This document shows positions 36,099-44,975 of a stretch of DNA of 64,000 nt, in pieces. Source of the stretch: Cumulibacter soli (GTDB lineage: Bacteria; Actinomycetota; Actinomycetes; Mycobacteriales; Antricoccaceae). The stretch is taken from assembly GCF_004382795.1 (NCBI RefSeq), contig NZ_SMSG01000001.1, forward strand, positions 1-64,000, read 5' to 3'. Both the position numbers and the translations under genes were made by a program. The notes beneath the pieces were generated by a model that was not told where the DNA came from, ran no database searches, and saw only the letters and a program-made list of their open reading frames with translations. The stretch's first letter is position 1. Every line of letters starts with the position of its first letter.

Positions 36099-36725
36099 CT
36101 AGTTTCGGGCCGCAGAACTATCCGGCGCGATACCGCGGAAAACGACCTCGACAATCTCTCGCCGCAGGTCGGTCAAATCCGCACTCAAGTCGCGTTGCAA
36201 GGTCGTTGTCGCGATATCGAGTACCGCCTCAACGAGGGCAACCGCGATGCCGATCGGCATCGTACGGAACTGACCTCGCTGGATCCCCGCGCGCAAGATA
36301 CCCCCCAGGAGAGCTGCCTCCTGCCCCGTATCGGCCAAATACATCGGAACGCCGTCCGCCCCGCGATGGGTAACGACGATCTCGATCCCGGCGACTATGT
36401 CCGCACGGTGGGCATCAGCAAAGTCGAGATAGGCCTCGAGATACGCCAGCAACTGCTCGCTCGGCGTCGCGAACCGCTCGACCGCCTGGACCAGTTGCCG
36501 CTCGAGTGCTGTGAACACGCGCTCGACGACTGCCAGCAGGAGTGCATCCTTCGACTCGAAGTAATAGACCGTAGCGCTCTTGGCAACCCCAGCAGTGCGC
36601 GCGATCGCCGCGAGCGACGCCTTGGGGTACCCCACCTCGTTGACCGTATCGATCGCCGCCCGCAGCAGTTGTTCGCGGCGGACCTGTTCGGTGAAGGTGG
36701 GAGTCGAGGACGACATGTCATGCAT
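36099..36725 (-). CDS. TetR-family regulator
   Basis: A 208-residue regulator. Residues 14-60 carry the TetR helix-turn-helix (LLRAAIDTVNEVGYPKASLAAIARTAGVAKSATVYYFESKDALL), followed by a helical ligand domain. ATG 36725 overlaps the stop of the large PH-domain gene (TAATG); ATG 36716 is an alternative. It is the third gene of the operon starting at 38778, ahead of which lies a long dyad that it may bind. Confidence 0.9.
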   Translation of the reverse strand: MHDMSSSTPTFTEQVRREQLLRAAIDTVNEVGYPKASLAAIARTAGVAKSATVYYFESKDALLLAVVERVFTALERQLVQAVERFATPSEQLLAYLEAYLDFADAHRADIVAGIEIVVTHRGADGVPMYLADTGQEAALLGGILRAGIQRGQFRTMPIGIAVALVEAVLDIATTTLQRDLSADLTDLRREIVEVVFRGIAPDSSAARN

Positions 36726-38278
36726 TATCGCTCGTCGGCCTCGGCCAAGAAGTCATCGAGTACGCCGCCGGTAGTGAGACGCGCGAATTCGATGCCGTTG
36801 CTCGTGCTGACATCCGGCGCCTCGTAGACGCCCCATCCGGCAGCCGTCCTGGCCGAGACCGTGCAGAGATTCAACCGCCGCTGCAGTACCGATTGGCGCA
36901 CGACGATCGTGCTGACGGCATCGCGTCGTAACGCGGTCGTCGCGCGCGCAGCCAGACCCGAGCGAACGACGAGGTACTCGCCGGAGATGGCGTGCCCTAG
37001 CGCACGATAGGCAATCCACGCGCCGCCGAGCGCAATCAGCCACGCCCCGACCGCGACCCACACGAGCCACATCGGGAGCAGTCCGGTCGTCCATGGCCAA
37101 GCGATCAGGCCAATTGGGATGAGCACGCCCAGCGTGGCCCACCACAACCTGCGGCGCAGAGCCGCGCGGGGATGAGGTTCCAGTACCGCGTCGAGCGGAC
37201 ACGGTTCACCCAGAACGCGGTCCGCGACTCGCCGTGCGACACGAACGGGGCCGCGCGGCAAGATCGCCGTCGGTTCTTCGGGATCCCACACGCTCAACCC
37301 GGTCGTCACGATGTTCGTGTCGGCCATACCCATCCACCGCCACAGCAACGGTTCGCTGATCGTTAGACCACGACGACGGGCCTCGTCTCGGTTTACTTCG
37401 CGGGTGCTGAGCAGGCCACGTCGCGTGCGCAGGAACTCCTTGTCACCTCGTCGAACTCGGTCAAGTTCGAAGCCCCAGTTCGCAGTCAGATAGCGAACTG
37501 CCATCCCCACCGCGCCGAGCAGGCCGCACGCGACCAGGCCAAGGACGATGGTCCACCACCACCCTCGCGAGCCCGGATCCCATGCCCAACTGAGCGCTCC
37601 GAGGACGTCCACCCCTACCGAGGCCAGGATCCAGTACGCACCCCAGAGCATTCCGGCGGCCATGACGTACGCCCACACGCTGAACATGTTGTAGACCGCC
37701 CACCACGGGCGAGCCTTACCCAGCGGCTCAGCACGCTCCGCAGTGGATCCGGTTGGTTCGGCGACCTCCGTAGACTCTGCCGATCCGCCAGAGAGCAATT
37801 CTTCGCGCAGCGCGGCCGCGTCACTCTTGGTCAGCGCATCCAGGCGGAGCGCCGCTTCGCCGGCACCCACTTGCTGACCCGCGCCGATCGTCACTACTCG
37901 CAGGCCCGCGATGCGATGGCGCAACTTGGCGTGCGTATCGGCGCTACGTATGCGGTCCCGGCGTAGCGTGCGGGTACGTCGTACGAACACTCCAGTGTGA
38001 CGCTCGACCTCGTCCTCAGTGACTCGATACCGCGTGAATGCCCAGCGGACGACATCGCCCATGGCGCCGCCGACACCAACGACGGCCACCAGGATCACCG
38101 GCCACATCGACGACCACGCGAGATCCACGTTGGTGAACGCAATCACGACGATGCTGGGCGTCAGCGCGAGCATGCTCTTCAGGAGGTCGACCCACACCAC
38201 TCGCGAGCTCAGACGTCGAAATGGCACACGCTCCGGTGACGGGCGGCCCGTAGTCGACACCGCTACCTGCGATGTCAC
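36725..38278 (-). CDS. Membrane protein with bacterial PH (bPH2) domains, YdbT-like
   Basis: A 517-residue membrane protein with several bPH2 (DUF304) domains alternating with pairs of helices: RYRVTEDEVERHTGVFVRRTRTLRRDRIRS near 80, a middle copy with FLRTRRGLLSTREVNRDEARRRGLTI near 280, and GEYLVVRSGLAARATTALRRDAVSTIVV near 440. With the small partner gene this matches the YdbS-YdbT pair known from Bacillus, where the pair affects susceptibility to bacteriocins. ATGA overlap with the partner. Function here is unknown but envelope-related. Confidence 0.85.
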   Translation of the reverse strand: MTSQVAVSTTGRPSPERVPFRRLSSRVVWVDLLKSMLALTPSIVVIAFTNVDLAWSSMWPVILVAVVGVGGAMGDVVRWAFTRYRVTEDEVERHTGVFVRRTRTLRRDRIRSADTHAKLRHRIAGLRVVTIGAGQQVGAGEAALRLDALTKSDAAALREELLSGGSAESTEVAEPTGSTAERAEPLGKARPWWAVYNMFSVWAYVMAAGMLWGAYWILASVGVDVLGALSWAWDPGSRGWWWTIVLGLVACGLLGAVGMAVRYLTANWGFELDRVRRGDKEFLRTRRGLLSTREVNRDEARRRGLTISEPLLWRWMGMADTNIVTTGLSVWDPEEPTAILPRGPVRVARRVADRVLGEPCPLDAVLEPHPRAALRRRLWWATLGVLIPIGLIAWPWTTGLLPMWLVWVAVGAWLIALGGAWIAYRALGHAISGEYLVVRSGLAARATTALRRDAVSTIVVRQSVLQRRLNLCTVSARTAAGWGVYEAPDVSTSNGIEFARLTTGGVLDDFLAEADER

Positions 38279-38778
38279 GTCGCATCGCCCTCGCTCAGTT
38301 CAGCAACGGCGGCCAACTGCGAGGCCGCGCGCTCGGCAGTTCGGCGATCGAGTCCGACGATATTGATCGCGCCGGCAGAGGACGCCGTGGTCACACGAAG
38401 CGTGGACAGGCCAAGGAATTGTTCGAGCGGTCCGCGAACGGCATCGACGGTCTGGATTCGCGAGGTCGGCGCCACCCGCCACTCTTGCACTACCCACCCC
38501 GTCGTTGCGTACGTCGCGCGGTCGGTGATTTCCCAGCGATGAACCCGAAAACGCCACCATGGGGCAACGAACAGCAGCACCAGCACGAGCACGCTCGCGC
38601 CGATGATCGGCGCGAGCAGCCATGGCCACGCCGAACTCCACAGCAGCCCGATGACGACTAGCACCACCAGGATTAAGCCCCACGACAATAGCGACCTCAG
38701 CATCCACCAGGCGATCGCGCGTCGCTCGATTCCGTTCGCCGCGGGCCTCATCATGCTCGCCACTCGGGTGTCGTCCAT
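38275..38778 (-). CDS. Membrane protein with bPH2 domain, YdbS-like
   Basis: A 167-residue membrane protein: two hydrophobic segments (residues 25-75) followed by one bPH2 domain (RFRVHRWEITDRATYATTGWVVQEWRVAPTSRIQTVDAVRGPLEQFLGLSTLRVTTAS). Such short partners are usually found with a YdbT-like protein. It opens the three-gene operon and lies downstream of the 38795-38832 dyad. Confidence 0.85.
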   Translation of the reverse strand: MDDTRVASMMRPAANGIERRAIAWWMLRSLLSWGLILVVLVVIGLLWSSAWPWLLAPIIGASVLVLVLLFVAPWWRFRVHRWEITDRATYATTGWVVQEWRVAPTSRIQTVDAVRGPLEQFLGLSTLRVTTASSAGAINIVGLDRRTAERAASQLAAVAELSEGDAT

Positions 38779-38794
38779 CGATCCCCCTGATCGA

Positions 38795-38832
38795 TTAGTC
38801 CGCTCGGTCTAACTATAGACCGATCGGACTAA
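38795..38832. promoter_or_regulatory. Long dyad, candidate TetR operator for PH-domain operon
   Basis: TTAGTCCG-CT-CGGTCTA and TAGACCG-AT-CGGACTAA are 17-base arms matching at 16 positions, separated by ACTA. It lies 17 bases upstream of the first PH gene. Long CGGTCTA/TAGACCG dyads suit TetR-type repressors that bind as two dimers, and a TetR gene ends this operon. Confidence 0.7.
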
Positions 38833-38882
38833 CCGTGCCACGCGCTAGATTTGCGGCCCGCGACGTTAATCGACTCGCGCTG

Positions 38883-39608
38883 TTACCCGACGACCGCGCC
38901 GAACAGCGATCCAACGAGGAACGTCGCACCCAACGCCGCGGCGCCACCGATGATCGTGCGCAAGATTGCGCGCCAGCGGTTCGCGCCACCCACCCACGCC
39001 GCGACATACCCGGTAATAGCTAAGGCGGTGAGCACGGCGAGGAATGTTCCAAGGATCCGGACACTCTCAGGCAGTAACAAGATTGTGAGCAGTGGTAGCA
39101 AGGCGCCGATCGTGAAAGCCACCGCGGAAGCCGCCGCCGCGCGCCACGGGCTGACGACGTCGTCCTGGTCGATGTTCAGCTCGACCGAGAGATGCGCGGA
39201 GAGCGCGTCCTGCGCCGAGAGTTCGGTCGCCACGCGCGTCGCCGTCTCTCGGGTAAGCCCCTTCTGCTCGTACATCTCGACCAATTCGGCGAACTCAGCC
39301 TCCGGATCGTCGGCGAGTTCTTCCCGTTCCTTATCGATCAGCGCACGCTCGGTGTCACGTTGGCTCGAGACGGACACATACTCGCCCAGCGCCATCGAGA
39401 CCGCCCCACCGACCAACGCAGCCGAACCGGACAGCAGCACGGGCGTCAACTCATCTGTGCCGCCGGCGACGCCCACGATGACAGCCGCGGTCGACACAAT
39501 GCCGTCATTGGCGCCGAGAACGCCCGCACGTAGCCAATTCAACCGTTGCGCGAGTCCGGGGCTATGCGGCTCGTTCGCATGGTGCTCGTCGCGAATCTCC
39601 GTGGTCAT
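38883..39608 (-). CDS. VIT1/CCC1-family iron/manganese-type membrane transporter
   Basis: About 241 residues. The family start LNWLRAGVLGANDGIVSTAAVIVGVAGG is clear and is followed by SMALGEYVSVSSQRDTERAL and a cytoplasmic helical arm with many acidic residues (EREELADDPEAEFAELVEMYEQKGL), then three further membrane segments. Members move Fe(II) or Mn(II). ATG 39608 is chosen; a TTG at 39638 in the same frame is less likely. It is transcribed toward the PH operon but separated by its operator. Confidence 0.88.
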   Translation of the reverse strand: MTTEIRDEHHANEPHSPGLAQRLNWLRAGVLGANDGIVSTAAVIVGVAGGTDELTPVLLSGSAALVGGAVSMALGEYVSVSSQRDTERALIDKEREELADDPEAEFAELVEMYEQKGLTRETATRVATELSAQDALSAHLSVELNIDQDDVVSPWRAAAASAVAFTIGALLPLLTILLLPESVRILGTFLAVLTALAITGYVAAWVGGANRWRAILRTIIGGAAALGATFLVGSLFGAVVG

Positions 39609-39677
39609 ACTGGTCACCGTAGAACTCCGCGATGCCAATCTCTAGCAAGGACAGGCGTCCCTCATCGCACCCGATGC

Positions 39678-40142
39678 TCAGTCGAACTCCCGCAAGTACA
39701 TCAGCATCCGGTAGTCCGTGCCCGGTTCGACGTTGACGAAACCGTGCCGTTCGTAGAAGCGGCGGGCGTCCACATCGATCTCATCGACGTTGATGTGCAT
39801 TTCGCCGCCGCCGCGTCGAACTACCTCATCGATCGAGCGCTGCAGGAGGGCGGTACCGATCCCGTTGTTGCGCTGCGCCGGTACCACATAGAGTTCGTCG
39901 AGGACAGCGAGCGGTCCATCGCAGTAGACCGTGGGACGCAAGGTGACGACGGCGTACCCGTCCGGCTCTGCGCTACTTCCGGCCAATAACGCCAAACCGG
40001 CAGGATGCTCGACCAGCCGGCGGAATCGCGGCAGCAATACCTCGTACGGCGGCGTTGGGTCATCGAACTCCACCGAGAACGCGACCTGCATTCGCGCCAA
40101 CACCTCCGCGTCGTCAACGCCGGCAATGAACATCTCAGTCAC
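39678..40142 (-). CDS. GNAT-family N-acetyltransferase
   Basis: About 154 residues. The acetyl-CoA loop is VPAQRNNGIGTALLQRSIDEV, with the strand VLDELYVV before it and the typical GFVNVEPGTDYRMLMYL ending. GTG 40142 forms a GTGA overlap with the TetR stop; ATG 40136 is close by. It belongs to the MFS-TetR-GNAT operon, where acetylation of the transported compound or a related amine is a reasonable idea. Confidence 0.85.
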   Translation of the reverse strand: MTEMFIAGVDDAEVLARMQVAFSVEFDDPTPPYEVLLPRFRRLVEHPAGLALLAGSSAEPDGYAVVTLRPTVYCDGPLAVLDELYVVPAQRNNGIGTALLQRSIDEVVRRGGGEMHINVDEIDVDARRFYERHGFVNVEPGTDYRMLMYLREFD

Positions 40143-40708
40143 CGCTGAGCACTCCTCAAAGTCATTTCGATGAGTTCCGCTTCTAGCAATTGATTGTCGG
40201 CGTCGGACAACACCGCGCCCCACAACGGACCACTGCTGACGCCGTCCGCTGCTGACACCACGATGCGCACCACCGCCGGGTCGAGACCGTCTCCATGTAA
40301 CGCCGCGCGCCACCAGTCCGCATCCTGCTGCGCGATCGCGCTCATGCCCGGCTCGAACATCAGGTGCACCGCGAGCGCCACGTAATCACGCAACCCAGAG
40401 GTGTCGCGCCCCATCGCGAAACTGGTGCGGATGTACGCACGCGCAAGTCGACCCGGCGCGTCCTCCGGCTCTTGCGCGGCACGCTCCTGGACCGCCGCTC
40501 GGAACTCGTCATTCAGGCTGACTGCCATCTCGCTCAGCAGCGACTCTTTACTCGGGAAGTGATAGAGCAAGCCTCCCTTGGACACCCCGGCGGCCGTCGC
40601 GATGTCGCTGATCGGTACCGCAGTGCCATGGCGTCCGATCAGTTTCGCGGCCGCGTCAAGAATGAGTCGCTTGGTGTCACCGGCACTACGCCCGGGCGTA
40701 CGCGCCAT
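40139..40708 (-). CDS. TetR-family regulator of MFS operon
   Basis: A 189-residue repressor. The helix-turn-helix region (DAAAKLIGRHGTAVPISDIATAAGVSKGGLLYHFPSKESLL) is complete. It sits between the MFS exporter gene (34 bp upstream) and the GNAT gene (overlap). It probably represses the operon from the dyad at 42258-42283 and responds to a compound carried by the exporter. Confidence 0.9.
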   Translation of the reverse strand: MARTPGRSAGDTKRLILDAAAKLIGRHGTAVPISDIATAAGVSKGGLLYHFPSKESLLSEMAVSLNDEFRAAVQERAAQEPEDAPGRLARAYIRTSFAMGRDTSGLRDYVALAVHLMFEPGMSAIAQQDADWWRAALHGDGLDPAVVRIVVSAADGVSSGPLWGAVLSDADNQLLEAELIEMTLRSAQR

Positions 40709-40742
40709 GTCTCCCCTTCCCTTCGAGCATCATTGTGCTTGA

Positions 40743-42239
40743 TTAATGCACTGCCTCGCTCGTGGCCGCCGCCCGATCGTTCGGAATAAGCCGGAACGCC
40801 ACGAGCGCGCCCAGGACCATCACGCTGCTGGCGATCAGCGTCGTTACTTGCATCGCGTGGACGAAAGCATTCTGAACGAGACCAAGCAATTCGCTGGAGG
40901 GCTCGAGAACAGTGACCGCTGAGGCAAGCGAGTCCTCCATCAGGTTGGCTACGTCCGCGGGCACACCGTCAGGTACGGCGACATTTCCGCGATAGAAGGC
41001 AGTCATGAGTGAGCCGAGTACGGCGATACCGATCGCCGTACCAAGCTCGTAGGCGGTCTCGGACACCGACGCCGCGGCCCCAGCCTTGGCCGGTTTGACC
41101 GCGGATACGACCGCATCGACGCTCAAGGTTTCGGCGATACCCAGACCGAGCCCGAGCGGCACCAATGCCAGCAATACCCAGACCAACTGTTCACTGCCTT
41201 CCAATGCGGCAATCAGCGCTAGGCCGAGCGCTCCGCCGAGCAGACCCACACCGATCGCCCGCCCGCGTCCGAGCCGCGCAACGAGGTAGCCCACCACCGC
41301 AACCGCCGCCATGGCTGCAGCGGCCGCGGGCAGTTCAGCCAGACCTGCCTCCAGCGGTCGCAACCCACGCGCGAGTTGCAGGTACTGCGAGAAGAAGAAC
41401 AGCGCGCCGCTCAGCGCAAACACTGAGAGGAAGTTGACCAACACCGCACCGCTAAACGCCGGATTCCGGAACAGTTCGACGTCGATCATCGGTGCATCAA
41501 CTCGGCGCTGCCGCCGTGCGAATGCCACCCCGGCAAAAACGGCGACCACGATGGCCGCGACCGTGGCGTTATCGAACGCACCGGTCGCGATCTGCTTGAT
41601 GGCATACACGATCGGCACGATTGCCAGCATCGATAGCGCACTGGAGATCAGGTCGAACCGGCCGGGCTGTGGGTTCCGCGACTCCGGCAACCACCATGAC
41701 CCAAGGGTGAGCACGAGCAGCACCACCGGCACGTTGATGAGGAATACCGAGCCCCACCAGAAGTGCTCCAACAGCGCACCACCCACGACCGGGCCCACGG
41801 CGATGCCGCCGGCGGCAGCAGCTGACCAGACCGCGATAGCGCGGGTCCGCTCGACAGGATCGGTGAAAATATTCCGGATCAACGAGAGGGTCGACGGCAT
41901 GATTGTCGCGCCCGCCATGCCTAGCAGCAGTCGCGCCGCGATCAGCACTTCAGGTGTCGGCGCAAACGCGGCGAGTAGCGAGACGAGCCCGAACGCCGCG
42001 GATCCGAACAGTAGGAGCCTTTTGCGGCCGATCCGGTCAGCCAGGTTGCCCATCGTCACCAGCAGACCGGCTAGTGCGAGCGAGTAGATATCGCCAACCC
42101 ACAGCACCTGCACCGCGCTCGGCGCCAGATCGGCAGTGAGGGCCGGGACCGCCAGATACAGCACCGTCGCATCGACTGCCAGCAGCAGCACCGTCCCCGC
42201 TAGCACCGCTAACGCAGACCACCTCCGCCTCGGCGTCAT
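40743..42239 (-). CDS. MFS drug exporter, DHA2 (14-helix) type
   Basis: A 498-residue major facilitator with about 14 hydrophobic segments. Motif A reads MGNLADRIGRKRLLLFG after helix 2, and GMAGATIMPSTLSLIRNIF and GPVVGGALLEHFWWGSVFLINVP match the DHA2 drug-resistance group. A TetR gene follows it in the operon. Substrates of the group are diverse cationic drugs; no prediction is possible here. Confidence 0.9.
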   Translation of the reverse strand: MTPRRRWSALAVLAGTVLLLAVDATVLYLAVPALTADLAPSAVQVLWVGDIYSLALAGLLVTMGNLADRIGRKRLLLFGSAAFGLVSLLAAFAPTPEVLIAARLLLGMAGATIMPSTLSLIRNIFTDPVERTRAIAVWSAAAAGGIAVGPVVGGALLEHFWWGSVFLINVPVVLLVLTLGSWWLPESRNPQPGRFDLISSALSMLAIVPIVYAIKQIATGAFDNATVAAIVVAVFAGVAFARRQRRVDAPMIDVELFRNPAFSGAVLVNFLSVFALSGALFFFSQYLQLARGLRPLEAGLAELPAAAAAMAAVAVVGYLVARLGRGRAIGVGLLGGALGLALIAALEGSEQLVWVLLALVPLGLGLGIAETLSVDAVVSAVKPAKAGAAASVSETAYELGTAIGIAVLGSLMTAFYRGNVAVPDGVPADVANLMEDSLASAVTVLEPSSELLGLVQNAFVHAMQVTTLIASSVMVLGALVAFRLIPNDRAAATSEAVH

Positions 42240-42257
42240 CGGTCACCTCTCCTCAGT

Positions 42258-42283
42258 TACTTAACCGTCCAGCCGGTATAGTA
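42258..42283. promoter_or_regulatory. Imperfect dyad, candidate TetR operator of MFS operon
   Basis: TACT-N2-ACCG-N-C-N2-G-N-CGGT-N2-AGTA; 9 of 13 arm positions match. It ends 18 bases before the MFS start codon. TetR-type sites often have ACCG/CGGT cores. Confidence 0.5.
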
Positions 42284-42385
42284 TCTGAACAGGCTCTCGC
42301 CCGGCATCTACAGAAACGATCTGTGACGCGATTCGCGTCCGCGACCAGACCCACGACCTTCTGAAACGGGTCCGCGGTACGTGCC

Positions 42386-44053
42386 CTAGGTCGTCGATTG
42401 ACACTTGTGAGCGCCTCGCGACGTCACTGATTCGGTATCTAGGCGCAGGTGCGGCCAGTCATCGACGTCGCGCAGGAGTTGCCGGTCATGGGTGGCCAGC
42501 ACCACGGCCGCTGGAGTCATCCGCAACGCGTCAGTGAGTTCGTCAACGAGCGCGATCGACAGATGATTCGTCGGTTCGTCCAGTAACAACACGTGTGGAC
42601 GGGTAGCGAGCACGAGGGCCAGATCAAGGCGTCGCTGTTGCCCCATGGACAACTCGCCGACGCGCTTACCTTTCTCGCGCGCGGAGAGCAGACCGAACTG
42701 CGCCAGTCCGAGCGCTCCGGCGTCGGACAGGACCCCGGTAGCGACCAGCGATTCGACGTGATCGGCGTAGACGTCGGCGGTCCGCGCGTCCGGCGGCAAG
42801 GCGGATTCCTGACGCAGGACCCCGATCCGGGTTCCGTGGGGCACTCGAACCGAACCTTCGTCCGGCACCTGTTCACCGCTGGCGATGCGCAGCAGCGTGG
42901 ACTTCCCCGCCCCGTTCGGACCGGTCACCACGAGCCGACCGCGGTGCGACAACGTGAACGATACGGCCCCCGGGAGCCTGCCCTCAAGCGCTACCTCCTC
43001 GACGCTCAGCAATACCGCTCCGGTGCGCGTCGCCAGATCAGGGAAGCGGAAGACTAGCGGTGGCTCCGGGACCGTTAGCGCATGCGCCTGCAACGCGTCC
43101 TGACGCCGACGCACGCTCTGCACAAGTCCGCCCGCACGCGTCGCGCGGCCGTGTTTGTTGGTCCCCTTATCTGGTCGCCATCCAGAGACGAGTCGATTCT
43201 GAGCAGCGCTCAATTCGTCAGTCAGCCGAGCATGCTCGGCCTGCTGGCGCTGGTACTCGCGTTCCCAGTTCTCACGCTCAACTAGGCGCCCCGCACGGTA
43301 GCCGGCGTATCCATTGCCATAGGTTCGCGGCCGCTGGTCGTACGTCGGGTCGAGGTCGAGGATCGTCTGCGCGAGGTCGCTCAGCAACGCACGATCGTGA
43401 CTGACGATCAGCACTCCTCCAGAGCGCGACCGCAAACTAGCGGTCAGGAAGTTCAGCCCGTCACGATCTAGGTGGTTGGTCGGTTCATCCAGCAGCAGGA
43501 AATCATCGTTGGCGCCGAGCAGGCACGCTAGACGCACACGATACCGCTGGCCAACCGACAATTCAGCCAGCAGCCTGCTCATATCGGTCTCGGCGCCGAG
43601 CGATTCAAGGGCGACCTGCACTCGACGTTCGGCGTCCCATGCGTCCAGTGCCTCAACACGTTCAAGGGCTGCGGAGTATCGGTCCTCCGCTGCGTCGCCG
43701 TCGGCCAGGTGCAGGCCGGCGATCTCGAGTTCGGTGAGGGCGGCGAGTGGTTCAGCAACCGCGCTCGCTACCGCATCGCCGACCGTCCTGCCTTCGGCTG
43801 CGTGCATCTCCTGTTCGGCGACGGCGACCGTCCCGATCCGCCGTACGGATCCGCTGTCTGGAGCGAGCGTGCCAGCGAGCACGTGTAGGAGAGTCGATTT
43901 CCCCCTGCCGTTCTCGCCGACGACGGCGACGCGGGAGGTCGGGCCGAGCGTGAGGTCGACGTGCTGAAGCACTGGCGTTGCGCCTCTGGCTACGGAGATA
44001 TCTGAGGCGATGAGCTGCGCGCGATGGCGCGCGGGAATTCGGTGGGTAGGCAT
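42386..44053 (-). CDS. ABC-F family ATPase (ribosome-protection type)
   Basis: A 555-residue protein with two ATPase domains and no membrane part. Domain 1 has GENGRGKSTLL, LSVGQRYRVRLACLL and LLLDEPTNHLD; domain 2 has GPNGAGKSTLL, LSMGQQRRLDLALVL and LLLDEPTNHLS. A charged linker (around NWEREYQRQQAEHARLTDELSAAQNRLVS) lies between. ABC-F proteins of this kind protect ribosomes from macrolides, lincosamides or similar drugs, or act in translation. ATG 44053 has AAGGA five bases before. The long leader may carry a short peptide and a tandem repeat. Confidence 0.88.
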   Translation of the reverse strand: MPTHRIPARHRAQLIASDISVARGATPVLQHVDLTLGPTSRVAVVGENGRGKSTLLHVLAGTLAPDSGSVRRIGTVAVAEQEMHAAEGRTVGDAVASAVAEPLAALTELEIAGLHLADGDAAEDRYSAALERVEALDAWDAERRVQVALESLGAETDMSRLLAELSVGQRYRVRLACLLGANDDFLLLDEPTNHLDRDGLNFLTASLRSRSGGVLIVSHDRALLSDLAQTILDLDPTYDQRPRTYGNGYAGYRAGRLVERENWEREYQRQQAEHARLTDELSAAQNRLVSGWRPDKGTNKHGRATRAGGLVQSVRRRQDALQAHALTVPEPPLVFRFPDLATRTGAVLLSVEEVALEGRLPGAVSFTLSHRGRLVVTGPNGAGKSTLLRIASGEQVPDEGSVRVPHGTRIGVLRQESALPPDARTADVYADHVESLVATGVLSDAGALGLAQFGLLSAREKGKRVGELSMGQQRRLDLALVLATRPHVLLLDEPTNHLSIALVDELTDALRMTPAAVVLATHDRQLLRDVDDWPHLRLDTESVTSRGAHKCQSTT

Positions 44054-44189
44054 ACGTGTCCTTCGACATGCGCACCAGGCGTCGTCAGCCATATAGGGTG
44101 CGCGAAACGGGCGACCCGTGTCGGGTCATGGCCATGGGCCACCGCGAATCTCGGATGAACTCGACGAGCGCGGAAGGCCTACCCAGGCT

Positions 44190-44213
44190 TTAAAGGAAGA
44201 ACAGCAAATGCAT
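44190..44213 (-). CDS. Candidate leader peptide MHLLFFL upstream of ABC-F gene
   Basis: A 7-codon frame (Met-His-Leu-Leu-Phe-Phe-Leu, stop) lies about 137 bases upstream of the ABC-F start. Inducible antibiotic-resistance genes often carry a short hydrophobic leader whose stalled translation opens the downstream gene. Its ribosome site is weak, so this is a suggestion only. Confidence 0.3.
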   Translation of the reverse strand: MHLLFFL

Positions 44214-44243
44214 GCCCGCCACGCTACCCGGTGCCATCGCGCG

Positions 44244-44277
44244 GCGCATCCCATTTTCGGGCGCATCCCATTTTCGA
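44244..44277. repeat. Two tandem 17-bp copies upstream of ABC-F gene
   Basis: Copies 44244-44260 and 44261-44277 (GCGCATCCCATTTTCG plus one differing base) follow without a gap. Read toward the ABC-F gene they give CGAAAATGGGATGCGC twice. A regulator binding direct repeats, or a chance duplication, could explain it. The remaining leader from 44054 to 44444 holds no other supported feature. Confidence 0.6.
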
Positions 44278-44444
44278 CAGCTAACCCGGACCGTCCTGCG
44301 CCCGTGCGAAGATTCCGCCCGTGCGTGGCGGTGCACGTGCGGCACGACACTTGGTCGCGCGCGCTCACTCGGCGCATTAGGCTGCGTCCATCGCCGCGTT
44401 ATCTGGATTGGCGTTACCACCCGACTGCTTTCGGAGGTACCTGA

Positions 44445-44801
44445 ATGTCCTCGATCCACCACGCGATCAGCTACATCGAGCTCGGCGCGAACGACCTCGA
44501 AGCCACCCGCACCTTTTATGAAACGGCCTTTGGCTGGGAGTTCAACGACTACGGACCCACGTACTGCGGAATCAAGTCGCCGGACGGAAATGGTGAGGTG
44601 GGCGGTCTCAACGCCACTGCCACCTCCAGCGATGCGGGCGTGTTGGTCTTGCTGTTCTCGAACGACCTCGATGCAACGGTGCGAGCCGTGCGTGATGCGG
44701 GTGGCAGGATCGCGGCCGAGCCGTACGACTTCCCCGGCGGACGACGATTCGAGTTCCTGGATCCCAGCGGTAACCGACTCGGCGTGTTCGCCGACGCGTA
44801 A
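44445..44801 (+). CDS. VOC-family protein (glyoxalase/bleomycin-resistance-like)
   Basis: A 118-residue vicinal-oxygen-chelate protein with two beta-alpha-beta-beta-beta modules: HHAISYIELGANDLEATRTFYETAFGWEFNDYGP and then LVLLFSNDLDATVRAVRDAGGRIAAEPYDFPGGRRFEFLDPSGNRLGVFA. It retains His6 and a late Glu of the metal-binding set. Role unknown; it lies alone, divergent from the ABC-F leader. Confidence 0.85.
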   Translation: MSSIHHAISYIELGANDLEATRTFYETAFGWEFNDYGPTYCGIKSPDGNGEVGGLNATATSSDAGVLVLLFSNDLDATVRAVRDAGGRIAAEPYDFPGGRRFEFLDPSGNRLGVFADA

Positions 44802-44975
44802 CCTCGCCGCTGTTCTACCCGGTCGGAGGCGGTGATCGACAGCCCGCCACGGACGATTCGCCCACCGCACCGGCCAACGAGCGCATACTCGGCGAAGGCC
44901 GGCTGACGGGTTCGATATCGTCGTGGCGATGCAACGACTCGAGGAACCCAGCAACCGGCACGACCGGGTGAGTTG

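Noticed and set aside
44118-44444. Plus-strand frame starting MSGHGHGPPRISDELDERG
   Set aside because: It overlies the ABC-F leader and tandem repeat and has no recognisable protein features.
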